From contig JAHDBA010000018.1 in the NCBI GenBank assembly GCA_020630615.1, forward strand, positions 1 through 58,824: 58,824 nucleotides of DNA. Reading direction: 5' to 3'. Positions 22,003-31,643 of this stretch are shown here, in pieces. The notes beneath the pieces are model-generated. The model did not search any database. It was not told where the DNA came from and saw only the letters and a list, made by a program, of their open reading frames with translations. How positions within the stretch are numbered: position 1 is the first letter of the stretch; the number at the start of each line of letters is the position of its first letter. The translations under genes and the position numbers were made by a program. The DNA comes from Myxococcota bacterium (GTDB taxonomy: Bacteria; Myxococcota; UBA727; JAHDBA01).

Positions 22003-25000
22003 CGGCACCTGCGATAACGGCGCAGGAGAAGATTGCGAAACTTGTGCACCGGATTGTGCCTGCGAGATTGGCGAGACCTGCAACCCAAACTCCGGTGCTT
22101 CTGGCGACGCGGTCTGTCAAGACGACTGCAATCTTGGCGGTTGCCCCGCTGGGGACATTTGTCTTCATGGAAGCTGTTCGCCTGGACCTTGCGCTGCGGC
22201 GCAAAATATCGACAGAATTGTTTTTGGTAAAATAGACGGTTACCAATCTCCTGAAGGAGGCACTCCTAATTTCAGCACACAACAATTGGCTGCATTAGTT
22301 GCGAGTGCGCAATCCGCACCTCTGAAAAGCCCGGGTTACGATAGCGACGACTCCGGGGTGAGCGCCGACACCAAAAGCGTAGAGATCCGTAAGGGGCTGG
22401 CCACGTGTTTATCCTTAGAGCACCGGCGCCACAAATTAGGACCAACCATGGGCTACGGCCTGATTGTGTGGCAACGTAATGGCGCGGCGGTTGGAAACAT
22501 TCTTGGCTATGGAGCGCTTACGGGTGGCTCGGGCGGAATACTCTTGCCGGCACCAATATCGAGTGTGACGGAATCTGGTTCTTTTCAGGTGGACTCTTAT
22601 GATATTTCCAATGTTCCAACAGGAATACCTGGCCTCAGTTTCTTGGACTTTTTCAACGTCGACAATTTTGATTTAAACTCCATGGGGCTGAACCCAGCAA
22701 CTATCCCCCAATATATGCCGACTCATCTTAGTATAGTAGACATCGAGAGCGATGGTGGTGGTTTAGACTATTGGACGCTCACAGTTGGCTATAACGATCC
22801 TGTGTGCGGTAACGATATTTGTGAGTACAATGGAGGCGAAACCTGCGATGGTTGCCCGGAAGACTGTGGCTGCTCAGCCCCTTACGCATGTGGTGACGCT
22901 GACACCGGAATATGTACTTGTGATGACAACCCTAATGACGGTTACGACTGTTGTGCGCAAAGTGAAATTCCAGTGAGTGAGTGCAATGCCCTTGTTGAGC
23001 TCTACCACTCTCTCGATGGCGACAATTGGAACTCAACCCTTACATCAGATTCAGAGCAGTGGCTTCTTACGGACAGTCAACCGAGCGACTGGCGAGGTGT
23101 CATTGTTACCAACAATCATGTATCGGAATTGGTTTTGGCTTGGGACAATCACGCAGGGGTGCTCCCCAATAATTTTAATGAATATCCTGAACTCGAAGTA
23201 TTTATGTTTGCCAATGCGCCGCTGACGAGTGGCGATATCCCATCAAGTCTTTTTGACCTGCAAAATCTAAGAGAAGTCATTATTGCCTCCAATGGCATCG
23301 GTGGTGAACTTCCTACAAATCTGACGAACGCAACCACCCTTGAGCGGATTTGGATTCACTCCAACTCAAACCTTTCAGGCAAGCTTCCCAGTGGGTGGTC
23401 ACAGCTGTCGGCACTCAGAGACCTAGAACTTGGGCACAATAATTTTATCGGCGATATAGAAATGACCTTTCGAGACATGCCATTGCTAGAACATATCGTC
23501 TTACGGGACAATAACTTTGATGGTTTGGCGCCGAGGCTTGATGAAAGTGCCAACCTGCAAAAGTATAGTATCAGCGAGAACAACTTTAGCGGACCTGTCC
23601 CTTCATTCTTAACAACTCTTCCGAATCTCAACGTCATCGATGCGGACAGCAACCTGCTTGCAGGACTTGTACCCGCCGACCTCATGACTTTGTCTTTATC
23701 GACCCTTTCGCTTCAAAACAACGGTTGCTTGACGGCAGGAGACAACACGGTCTTAGAAGCCTGGCTCGACTCAATGGATCCCAATTGGGACAATGGCTGG
23801 ACGGGCTACCCAGCTTGCGACTGCTTTACCGATACACACTGTCCTGCGGGAGACCCGGTTTGCCACATCGCGAGCGGTGTTTGCGAAGCCACGCCACCCA
23901 CCTGTGGCGACAACATCTGTGAATCACCATTAGAAACATGTGTGAATTGTGTTGCCGACTGCGGGTGTGATGCGCTCGAGACTTGTGACGCGGGCATAGG
24001 TCAATGTTCGTGCATCGACAATGAAGCTTCTGACCCTGACGTTAGCGCACCAGCACTTGTTTGCGGTGGTGGTGCGAGTGGAGGAAGCTGTGGTGCTGGC
24101 GATGTGGATTACTTTAGAATTTACCCGCAAAGTGCGGCCTCCCCTCAAGCGGGCATCAGTGATTATGTCGTTGCTGGAGCCGATGTTGTCTGTGAAGCAC
24201 TCGCCTACGATATCGCAAGTGACTCCTATACGAGTCTAGACTCCGACACCTCGCCAACAGGTGGTTGTACATTATCGGTCGCACTCAATCCGGGCATTCC
24301 AATGGCAGACGTCTATTACTTAAAAATTGAGGGCGCGCCGGGCGCATCATCAAGTGCCTATACTATCAACACGAATTGCGCTTTGGGGACTCCCCCGGCC
24401 GCAGTATGCGGTAATGGCACGGTTGAAGGCACTGAAGTTTGTGATGACGGCGATAATATCAATGGTGAAGGCTGCATGGCCGATTGTAGTGTATGCTCGA
24501 CCACTTCAGACTCAGAAACAATCCCATATGATTGCTGCGCCCAAACCGACATACCGGTCTCAGAATGTGAAGCATTGGTTGCACTTTACAACGATACTGA
24601 TGGGCCGAACTGGACGACGAATACGAACTGGTTGGATTCTGACACGGTGAATAAAGGGCCGAGTACTTGGTTTGGCATCAATGTTTCTGGCGCTAGAGTT
24701 AAAAATATTGGACTTCCTTCAAATAATTTAGTGAACACTATCCCAAGTGAACTGGAAAATTTAAGTGTTATGTTTGATCTACAACTCAATGGGAACTCTT
24801 TGACTGGTATCATACCGAGTTGGCTGGGGAACATGACAGCCCTTAGATATCTGTTTTTGAGTGAAAACAACTTTTCGGGCAATATCCCGCCTCAAATAGG
24901 AGGCCTCCTCAACTTACAACAGCTGCTTCTTTTTGGGAATTCATTGTCAGGCACAATTCCGCCTGAGATCGGAGACCTCTCATCATTAACTTTTGCAAAC

Positions 25001-25309
25001 TTATCTTTGAACAACTTGGAGGGACTTGTGCCCCCAGACATAAATGCCGCAAACTTGCCTTTAGTCGGCGGTTTGCATTTAGACCGAAACGAGTGTTTAA
25101 CTTCTGGAGACAATGTAACTCTAACTAGTTTCCTGCAAAGCGTAGACAATACTGGTATGCCATGGAATGGCGGTTTTAATGACGAGACTGGGTCATGCCA
25201 AGTCTGCGGTGATGGCGTTGTAAGCGGCACAGAAACTTGCGATGATGGCATGAGCGATTTGCCGCCGAGTGATGGTGATGGGTGTGATGCGAACTGTCAG
25301 GTGGAATAA
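21986..25309 (+). CDS. Plant-type leucine-rich-repeat protein with cysteine-rich and PPC-like modules (lacks own signal peptide)
   Basis: A 1107-codon frame. Order of modules: cysteine-rich CGDGTCDNG...C region (1-75), a non-repetitive domain (about 75-275), a second cysteine-rich block (about 275-320), an LRR cassette with cap motif ALVELYHSLDGDNW (about 332-595), cysteine-rich block (600-680), a PPC-like beta domain (about 685-800), one DUF4215 unit (about 807-840), a second LRR cassette with ALVALYNDTDGPNW (about 855-1065), and a terminal DUF4215 unit. LRR units follow the plant-specific pattern LxxNxLxGxIPxxL. The GTG at 21986 is only the first start in the frame; the signal peptide lies in the preceding frame. 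Likely surface-exposed, for protein or cell binding. Confidence 0.85.
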   Translation: MLPCGDGTCDNGAGEDCETCAPDCACEIGETCNPNSGASGDAVCQDDCNLGGCPAGDICLHGSCSPGPCAAAQNIDRIVFGKIDGYQSPEGGTPNFSTQQLAALVASAQSAPLKSPGYDSDDSGVSADTKSVEIRKGLATCLSLEHRRHKLGPTMGYGLIVWQRNGAAVGNILGYGALTGGSGGILLPAPISSVTESGSFQVDSYDISNVPTGIPGLSFLDFFNVDNFDLNSMGLNPATIPQYMPTHLSIVDIESDGGGLDYWTLTVGYNDPVCGNDICEYNGGETCDGCPEDCGCSAPYACGDADTGICTCDDNPNDGYDCCAQSEIPVSECNALVELYHSLDGDNWNSTLTSDSEQWLLTDSQPSDWRGVIVTNNHVSELVLAWDNHAGVLPNNFNEYPELEVFMFANAPLTSGDIPSSLFDLQNLREVIIASNGIGGELPTNLTNATTLERIWIHSNSNLSGKLPSGWSQLSALRDLELGHNNFIGDIEMTFRDMPLLEHIVLRDNNFDGLAPRLDESANLQKYSISENNFSGPVPSFLTTLPNLNVIDADSNLLAGLVPADLMTLSLSTLSLQNNGCLTAGDNTVLEAWLDSMDPNWDNGWTGYPACDCFTDTHCPAGDPVCHIASGVCEATPPTCGDNICESPLETCVNCVADCGCDALETCDAGIGQCSCIDNEASDPDVSAPALVCGGGASGGSCGAGDVDYFRIYPQSAASPQAGISDYVVAGADVVCEALAYDIASDSYTSLDSDTSPTGGCTLSVALNPGIPMADVYYLKIEGAPGASSSAYTINTNCALGTPPAAVCGNGTVEGTEVCDDGDNINGEGCMADCSVCSTTSDSETIPYDCCAQTDIPVSECEALVALYNDTDGPNWTTNTNWLDSDTVNKGPSTWFGINVSGARVKNIGLPSNNLVNTIPSELENLSVMFDLQLNGNSLTGIIPSWLGNMTALRYLFLSENNFSGNIPPQIGGLLNLQQLLLFGNSLSGTIPPEIGDLSSLTFANLSLNNLEGLVPPDINAANLPLVGGLHLDRNECLTSGDNVTLTSFLQSVDNTGMPWNGGFNDETGSCQVCGDGVVSGTETCDDGMSDLPPSDGDGCDANCQVE

Positions 25310-25407
25310 GATAAGAGCGACAACATAAAACATTTTGGTTTTTTTTGTCACACGGATTGAATACGAGCGCTGCTCTAAGGTACGTTTAAAATTCAACGGA
25401 GCATGCC

Positions 25408-26079
25408 ATGAGAATCATACTATCATATTTATGCATCGCGACTTTCACCCACCTAATCACTGGTTGTTCAAAATCAGAACCCGCAGCACAAGTGATCGAA
25501 CCCGCACAAATACAAACGAAAAGTGCGACCCTTGAACTTGAAGCCATTGACCTCAATTCGCCAGCGAAAGAAGATGCTGCGAAAGGAGACAGGTTAAAGA
25601 AAGCCGAAAGAACTGTCGGAGACCTTCCGAAAATACCGCAGCCATTTGATCTCAACACGCTTTCTGAAGCAGAAAGAAAGGCACCCGTCTTTGATGCAGG
25701 GAGTTGGCCGGAGGCCTATCAAGAGAAAAACTTGAAACGCCTCGTCGCCCCTATTGCGAAGAAGGCAAAGCTTACGAATGCCAAATGGGACTGTTCAAGC
25801 TTCCCTTGTATTGTTCGTTACCGAAGCTCGAAGCTCGACACCTGCAACGATTTTATGACGAACTTTTTTCAAGACAAAAAGGTCCGGGCGATGAAGAATG
25901 CACGCTTAAAATTCGACCACTGGCCGCTAAAATGGAAGAAGGGACAATCAGCGGTCGAGGGCGCTCAAACATGTTCGTATACACTCTTCCCTAGGGATCT
26001 TGATGAAAAGCAAAAGGCATTGGTCTATCATCAAGCGCGAAAGAGAGTCAGCGAATGGCGAACTCGGCCGCCAATTTAA
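25408..26079 (+). CDS. Lipoprotein of unknown function
   Basis: A 223-residue protein with a clear lipoprotein signal, lipobox ITGC with Cys at residue 20. A disordered linker (about 21-75) rich in Ala, Glu and Lys precedes a compact alpha/beta domain (about 85-215). That domain has a WDCSSFPCIVRYRS segment and further cysteines (CNDF, QTCSY) that could form disulfides. ATG 25408 is preceded by GGAG at 7 nt. It stands alone, with 98 bp upstream containing an 8-T run at about 25338. I do not recognise a family. Confidence 0.8.
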   Translation: MRIILSYLCIATFTHLITGCSKSEPAAQVIEPAQIQTKSATLELEAIDLNSPAKEDAAKGDRLKKAERTVGDLPKIPQPFDLNTLSEAERKAPVFDAGSWPEAYQEKNLKRLVAPIAKKAKLTNAKWDCSSFPCIVRYRSSKLDTCNDFMTNFFQDKKVRAMKNARLKFDHWPLKWKKGQSAVEGAQTCSYTLFPRDLDEKQKALVYHQARKRVSEWRTRPPI

Positions 26080-26212
26080 TGGAAAGCGGCGACAAACCTA
26101 CGACAGAACACCACATTTCCACGAACCGCGACCTTTTATACTGGTTGTATGCGTCATCACTCAGCGATGCGCTCTCTTTATGTCTATGGCGACCAATGTA
26201 CCGAGAAAGAAT

Positions 26213-27721
26213 TTACAGTAGTCTTGCTTGACCGTGTGCCTCCCACCTTTCAAAATATTGCTTCGCTTTCAACTTTCGCTTGGTTTGTGCAGATGTCATG
26301 TAACGTATTTTGCCGAAAATGGGTCGTTCAGGCCCCCAGGCTCGATCGAATCTCCCAAGCACCCACATGATACCGGAGTACGAGTTTGGGTCACGACCAT
26401 CGAGTGCATATTTGTTGTTAAGATAAAGCATTGTCTTGAGCGCCTCGCGCGGTGAACTCGACCAGTGCAGTATTTTCTTTCCCCACAACATACGAATGTA
26501 ATTTTGAATAATCCCGGTCTCGATAAGTTCACGTTGTGCCGCATTCCAAATTGGGTCATGTGTTTGCGCCTGCTCAAACTCTTCACACGTATAGGTATAT
26601 TCTCGCTCGTCACCCGAGTGTTCGTCGAGCGTTCGAATCGCCCACTCCGGTAGTGAATCAAAGGATGCGTAGTTCTCTAAATGATAATGACAGAAAATAT
26701 GTCCGAGCTCACGCCATGTCACAACCTCATCAAAGAACGACTCCGCACCCTCAGACATCCCCCAGAACCCTGCGCGTCGACCGTTTGGTGGCTCCATCAT
26801 TCGGTCAGGCGACCACCCTTCCCTCTCCCATAGGTCATTCAAAATCTGGTGCGTTGAGATATGCCCGTAATGCAGATAAGGGGAAAGCCCCGATGCTGCA
26901 GACAGGTCTGGGTGACTTCGCTCACTCGCGTAACGCGAAAGCCCTTCCTCAAGAAAGTGACGCCACTGCTTTTGTGCCTCGTGGGCCCCGCCGACACACC
27001 CTTCAACCGCCCGAGGGCTACTGGGCACCCCGGTCTTTTTCACAATTTCCTCTGTCGGCAACTCGAGAGAGACACCCTTAAAGTGTCGGAGTTTTTCATT
27101 GAGTTCGGCGCTGATTTTTTGTGCAGGCTCACTCGCACATTCCTTACGCAGCCACGCATGTGCCTCATCGGGTGCATGTTTACTTAGTGTGTTTGCGCAA
27201 AGGCGATGTGCATTCTTATGAAGATAGCGACGAAAAGAATGGGCCGTCGGGAAGCTTCGCTCAGTCGAGTTCAGCGCAACCCACCCGCATGAATCGACTG
27301 CAAGTAAAGCGCACTCCACTTTTTTGGCAGCAGCATCAATCATTTTGGGGATAAAAAAACAGGGGAACCAGTCCGTTACAACCATGCACGCGTCTTGACA
27401 CAATTGGGACAAGAGTCCGCTTCCGCTATGGCCCTCGGACTCGACAAAAGACACGTAGGGGATCCCGAGGGCCGCAAAGGCATCTCGATTGTCTTTCATT
27501 CCTTGAAGGATAAAAGTATGATGCCGTGCCGACGCGTGCTCATATTGCGACCGTAAAGCCTCAAAAACGACGAGTGGCTTCTGATGTTTGTACGCTGCCG
27601 CTACCGCGCATTGAAGACCGGCGTTGTAGGTCGCACGTCTTGCCGAAGTCATCCAGTAGAGGACAAAGCCCCCTGAAGAATTGAACTCATGTTGATTGCG
27701 TTTCAGAATTCGCTCTTTCAT
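26213..27721 (-). CDS. phr: Class II CPD photolyase (deoxyribodipyrimidine photo-lyase)
   Basis: About 502 residues. An N-terminal alpha/beta antenna domain (FVLYWMTSARRATYNAGL) is followed by the helical FAD domain. The C-terminal signature region contains LDGRDPNSYSGIMWVLG and RFDRAWGPERPIFGKIRYM, characteristic of class II photolyases, which repair cyclobutane pyrimidine dimers with light. Reading continues upstream to a TTG at 27748; ATG 27721 (MKERILKRN) is chosen as the conventional start, but the TTG has in-frame coding potential. The gene is divergent from, and nearly abuts, the barrel gene that follows, so promoters must overlap coding sequence. Confidence 0.95.
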   Translation of the reverse strand: MKERILKRNQHEFNSSGGFVLYWMTSARRATYNAGLQCAVAAAYKHQKPLVVFEALRSQYEHASARHHTFILQGMKDNRDAFAALGIPYVSFVESEGHSGSGLLSQLCQDACMVVTDWFPCFFIPKMIDAAAKKVECALLAVDSCGWVALNSTERSFPTAHSFRRYLHKNAHRLCANTLSKHAPDEAHAWLRKECASEPAQKISAELNEKLRHFKGVSLELPTEEIVKKTGVPSSPRAVEGCVGGAHEAQKQWRHFLEEGLSRYASERSHPDLSAASGLSPYLHYGHISTHQILNDLWEREGWSPDRMMEPPNGRRAGFWGMSEGAESFFDEVVTWRELGHIFCHYHLENYASFDSLPEWAIRTLDEHSGDEREYTYTCEEFEQAQTHDPIWNAAQRELIETGIIQNYIRMLWGKKILHWSSSPREALKTMLYLNNKYALDGRDPNSYSGIMWVLGRFDRAWGPERPIFGKIRYMTSAQTKRKLKAKQYFERWEAHGQARLL

Positions 27722-27731
27722 AGTAGCTCTG

Positions 27732-29108
27732 ATGATCTCTCCCGACAAACATTACACGTTTGCAAGCAGCGAAAGAGGTGGAGCGCAACCTTGCTTTGCC
27801 CCTTATTGGGTGCGCTGCGCTTACCCTGTCGTATGTGCGATAGTGTTGACCCTAATCAGCGCCAACGAATCGAAAGCAAAAATACTCGAATGGGCCGATG
27901 AAGCTGAACGCCCCAATCAAGTCGATGAAGAAAAATGGACCTTTGCAGGAGTTCCGCGTTTCACCTTCACCAACGATGATGGTTTTGGGGCCGGGCTTCG
28001 TTTCAACGCGTACCAACTCAAACCGGGTTATCGCCCATACAAAATGATGATCGCAGGCCAAGCGTGGATGAGCACCAAGTTTGTGCAACACCATTACATT
28101 CAAATTGATTGGCTTGATATTGGATCAAAACCGCTACGTCTCACCTCGACAGCCGGTTTTTTTCAAACGCGGAGCAACATTTATTGTGGAGTCGGCGAAG
28201 CGAGTGATTGTGAATCCCCCTCTGAAGGCACGAACCAAAGCTCAAACCACGATGCAGAAACCTTTGCAGCGCGCCAAGGACGTCGATATAACCTGATGCG
28301 CTTTTATCAGCCCTATTGGGTTTCACATTTGAGATATAACTTGGGTAAGACAGAGAAAAAGTTGGAGCTTATTGTTGGTGCAAGACTCAATTATTATCGT
28401 AGCGGTACATGGCTGGACCCAGACAAAGATGGTCGTTCAGACCACTACCCTTTCCCTGAGACCCGCTATGCCTTGGCCTTCCCGAATGGAGAAAACGGCT
28501 TTTTCAATCAGTTCGAAGCGGGTCTATCTTACGATACGCGCGACGACGAGCCTCAACCTTCACGAGGGATGTGGCTCGTCACAACATTGCGTTCAGGAGG
28601 AAAATGGTCGGGTTCCAACTGGTCGAATGTGGCACTTCACACTGACCTCCGCTTCTACATGCCTCTTACGAAACGCTTAACGTTAACATCACGAACTTTA
28701 GCAGACTTTCTGTTCGGCACAGCGCCCGTTAATGAGTTGGCGAACATGGGTGGGTTAGCGACATGGCATCGTGGAGTCGGAGGTGTCTATTGGGGACGCG
28801 GTATCCGTGCACGGCGCTACCCTGGCCCTATCAAAGTCGGCCAGCAAATTGAGTTCCGTTATCGCACACGTCCATTCAAAATTTTCGGGCAGTTCATTGA
28901 CCCCATTTGGGTAGCCTTTGGTGACCTTGGTGCCTCGTCCACTTCCATCGGCAAGCTCGGATCGGCGCTTGGACAGATGCACATGAGTTACGGTGTTGCC
29001 CTGCGACTTGCCCTCAACCACAACTTTGTATTTCGGATGGACCTCGCATTCTCACCCAATGAGGGATTTTCACCCTTCTTCTACAATGCTCCCGACCACC
29101 CATACTAG
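27732..29108 (+). CDS. Outer-membrane beta-barrel protein (BamA/surface-antigen D15-like)
   Basis: About 458 residues from ATG 27732. A signal peptide is visible (YPVVCAIVLTLISANESKA), then a mature chain of alternating beta strands. Phrases match the bacterial surface antigen barrel: FTNDDGFGAGLRFNAYQ near the start, LSYDTRDDEPQPSRGMWL in the middle, GGVYWGRGIRARRYPG and a C-terminal region VALRLALNHNFVFRMDLAF ending in aromatic residues. There are no POTRA domains, so it is a barrel-only member. The frame opens at TTG 27696 and a GTG at 27810 would place the signal peptide at the very start; start choice is uncertain. Function is unknown; export or assembly of a surface protein is possible. 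Confidence 0.8.
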   Translation: MISPDKHYTFASSERGGAQPCFAPYWVRCAYPVVCAIVLTLISANESKAKILEWADEAERPNQVDEEKWTFAGVPRFTFTNDDGFGAGLRFNAYQLKPGYRPYKMMIAGQAWMSTKFVQHHYIQIDWLDIGSKPLRLTSTAGFFQTRSNIYCGVGEASDCESPSEGTNQSSNHDAETFAARQGRRYNLMRFYQPYWVSHLRYNLGKTEKKLELIVGARLNYYRSGTWLDPDKDGRSDHYPFPETRYALAFPNGENGFFNQFEAGLSYDTRDDEPQPSRGMWLVTTLRSGGKWSGSNWSNVALHTDLRFYMPLTKRLTLTSRTLADFLFGTAPVNELANMGGLATWHRGVGGVYWGRGIRARRYPGPIKVGQQIEFRYRTRPFKIFGQFIDPIWVAFGDLGASSTSIGKLGSALGQMHMSYGVALRLALNHNFVFRMDLAFSPNEGFSPFFYNAPDHPY

Positions 29109-29120
29109 CTTCAGGGTCAC

Positions 29121-30812
29121 CTAGAACCCGCCTGCAAGAGCAAGACAATCAGACTCCCTCAAAATTTCGCTCATGGATCTGGTCAGACACCACTTCTGGC
29201 GAATTGGCGACGAAGAAATCATTGCACGCCACCGGGCATCATTCGGGATTGCTTGGTCATAGTCGACAAGGTTAGGCATGATAGCGGCAAAGACCTCGCA
29301 TTCATCGTGGTTGCCTTTGCAGCTAGAATTTGTGAGCCACAACGCACGCACCTTGTTTGGAACCCTCAATGAGGGCACTTCAACATAATAGTCGGCGTCA
29401 ACCAAACTCTCAGGAAGAGTATTTAGAGACTGCACTAACATTAAACTCGTACTCTCCCCAGCGTTGATTACGATGGCTTCATCAAGCTCGACATTCACCG
29501 CCAAATTTTGTGAGATAAGCGCTAGAGGCTGCTTCCATTCTACGGGTCTATCAAGGTGATTGTGCACGCTGATAATCAAGTATTCACGAGAGGCATCAGG
29601 CCCTTCTGGGTTTGGGGCCACCTCAATGAAATTGACACTTAGCATGCCTACAGAACTGTTGCTTGGTATGTCATTGTCACCACTCGAAGCGCTCTGAATG
29701 CAGCGCATTACTTTTGGGTGTTGGGGTGACAACCACTGCTTATCACTCGCAATCGCATTGAATGTCTGAATAGGATCATCGGGGACGCTACTCAGTGACA
29801 ACCCAAGAGTACCCGCAATCAAACAAGCGTCTTTTGCTCCTTTCTGCGCCGAGATGTATTTGACATCGCCCTGCAAAGTGTTTGCTGTATTTTTGTATTG
29901 TGCATCGACGAAACCCGACCATTTGAGTGTACGCACTCCCAACTCGTCCCTTATGTCCACAAACAAAGAAACCAGCTGGGGCCCTTCCCTCAACAGGTCA
30001 TCTTTGAGTTGAAGCGATACCAATTTCACGCCCGGGTTGTACAGCCACTTTACAACACTAAAGCCCCTCTCATCGTGTTCGCCCTTGTCCCTCTTGGTCA
30101 AACGAACATCCGCGAGTTCGATGTATGAGTTCTCTGAGTCTGACTCAAGCACAAGTGACACGTCAACGAAGGATGTGTGCTCGGAACCTTCTTCACCCGA
30201 GCGTAAATGCACGAGGCTCTCACTGCCGAAAAGAGAGGCAGCATTACTCGCAAAATGAGGCACCCCCGTCTCGGCTTCGATACGCGTCACCGAAACATTG
30301 CTACGCTGCCAAAGCGTAATCTCACAGGGCCACCTCCTATATTCGTCTTCTAATGTACCCCTGCTTCCTTGCGCGAAGGTCGCAGCACGACCTGCTGCAA
30401 GCTTCTCACACGACTTTACATCACGCGCACCACCTCGACCCACTTGCAACACAATTGCTTCGACATCACTTTGTGGTTCGCCCTCTTGGGTCGCACTTTG
30501 ACTTGGTTCGTGAAACGCGCACTTCCACGTTTGGTCAGCCTCAGAAGGTTTCGCTGCACTGGATTCCTCCCGACATGCAAGCCGATCACCGTCTGTGCGC
30601 GTCACAACTCTCAAATCTTGCATCTCATCATGTTCTCCATGCTTATTAGTTTGCGTGCGCTCGTACCAGCGCACATGAACAATTGAATGGTCACCATTTG
30701 ACGTGACGCGGGTTGAGAGCAACGCAAGTTCGGTGTTGGCGCGGGGCCAGTTGCCACCACACACAACAAGAGTCAGCACCAAGTTCAAGAGTAGAACATT
30801 ACGAACCACCAT
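29121..30812 (-). CDS. Secreted protein with lamin-tail-like domain, function unknown
   Basis: About 563 residues from ATG 30812, with a signal peptide (VVRNVLLLNLVLTLVVCGG). The mid part is beta-rich. From about residue 405, NFIEVAPNPEGPDASREYL, then VHNHLDRPVEWKQPLAL and later VINAGESTSLML match the layout of lamin-tail domains (LTD), which open with 'IxEvxpnpxG..EyixLxN'. Several cysteines suggest disulfides in the periplasm or outside. It overlaps the upstream gene by 14 bp, so the two are one operon. The frame extends further upstream to 30875, but ATG 30812 gives a clean signal peptide. Confidence 0.75.
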   Translation of the reverse strand: MVVRNVLLLNLVLTLVVCGGNWPRANTELALLSTRVTSNGDHSIVHVRWYERTQTNKHGEHDEMQDLRVVTRTDGDRLACREESSAAKPSEADQTWKCAFHEPSQSATQEGEPQSDVEAIVLQVGRGGARDVKSCEKLAAGRAATFAQGSRGTLEDEYRRWPCEITLWQRSNVSVTRIEAETGVPHFASNAASLFGSESLVHLRSGEEGSEHTSFVDVSLVLESDSENSYIELADVRLTKRDKGEHDERGFSVVKWLYNPGVKLVSLQLKDDLLREGPQLVSLFVDIRDELGVRTLKWSGFVDAQYKNTANTLQGDVKYISAQKGAKDACLIAGTLGLSLSSVPDDPIQTFNAIASDKQWLSPQHPKVMRCIQSASSGDNDIPSNSSVGMLSVNFIEVAPNPEGPDASREYLIISVHNHLDRPVEWKQPLALISQNLAVNVELDEAIVINAGESTSLMLVQSLNTLPESLVDADYYVEVPSLRVPNKVRALWLTNSSCKGNHDECEVFAAIMPNLVDYDQAIPNDARWRAMISSSPIRQKWCLTRSMSEILRESDCLALAGGF

Positions 30813-31536
30813 GGATTGCCTCCAGCTCAAGTGCACTGAATCGAAGGTCTCCAAAACGCAGGCATAAGGACTCAAGACGGCTCAATAAGAAGCGGCGGAG
30901 TCCTTGTCCTTGGGGTAAAAAGTCGAATGCACTCAAATCTCCCCACGCGACATCGTGGCAGAGACCCAAACGCCAAAGACGCTGCAATCGTTTGACCCAT
31001 GACTTCGGGTCTTCTTTTGAAGGTCGCGACGCTGAAGCAAAAGCTTGCAAGAGCAAGCGCTCTTCCGAATCATACATTTGGCCTTTGAGGTCCCATGATA
31101 AATCAAGCCCGACACGGAATAGTGCCCCCTGGTTGGTTCGCCGCCCCTCTTCGTACGCAAAAACATCGAGGTCTCGTCGAGTATCTCTATCTTCGCCATA
31201 GTCTGCACCAATGCTTATCCTCGGGAGCCAATTCCGCCTTCGCGCTCTTCTCTGCATCTCATCCAGTACTTTCTCTTCAAGATTTCGTTCAACCCTTTTC
31301 ACCTTTAACGCAAGGGTGCTCGCAAGACTTCCCACCTCGTCCATCCAGATTTCCATGCGTTCGAGCTCGCCCTCGCCCTGGTCGTGCATCATGCTTGTAT
31401 CAACTTGTTTCTGATGAAAGTGAGTCTGCGGGGTTGAGGCCAATGCGAAGTTTGAACAACCTATGAAAACCATCAACGGTAGCACAACCTTAACTGCCCC
31501 GAAAAAACATCTCGTCACATGACAATTCCTACGCAT
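30799..31536 (-). CDS. Secreted protein of unknown function, operon partner of lamin-tail-like protein
   Basis: A 245-residue protein with a hydrophobic N-terminus (VVLPLMVFIGCSNFALAS), cleaved either by signal peptidase I after ALA or as a lipoprotein at the Cys. A charged helix (about 50-100, likely coiled coil, rich in Glu, Arg and Met) is followed by a segment PRISIGADYGEDRDTRRD and LFRVGLDLSWDLKGQ resembling strands of an outer-membrane or TolC-like protein. A C-terminal helical part follows. It overlaps the downstream gene by 14 bp. No family is recognised. Confidence 0.7.
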   Translation of the reverse strand: MRRNCHVTRCFFGAVKVVLPLMVFIGCSNFALASTPQTHFHQKQVDTSMMHDQGEGELERMEIWMDEVGSLASTLALKVKRVERNLEEKVLDEMQRRARRRNWLPRISIGADYGEDRDTRRDLDVFAYEEGRRTNQGALFRVGLDLSWDLKGQMYDSEERLLLQAFASASRPSKEDPKSWVKRLQRLWRLGLCHDVAWGDLSAFDFLPQGQGLRRFLLSRLESLCLRFGDLRFSALELEAIHGGS

Positions 31537-31643
31537 TCAAAACCTTCCCGCGTTAGAGCTTCAAATTATCTGCGATCGTGAGGCAACATTTTTGCATGCA
31601 AACACGGGACACGTTTGCGTCACAACTTTACATTGGCCGCTTG

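Noticed and set aside
26536..27081. A 181-codon plus-strand frame
   Set aside because: It lies antisense within the photolyase gene, which has clear family signatures.
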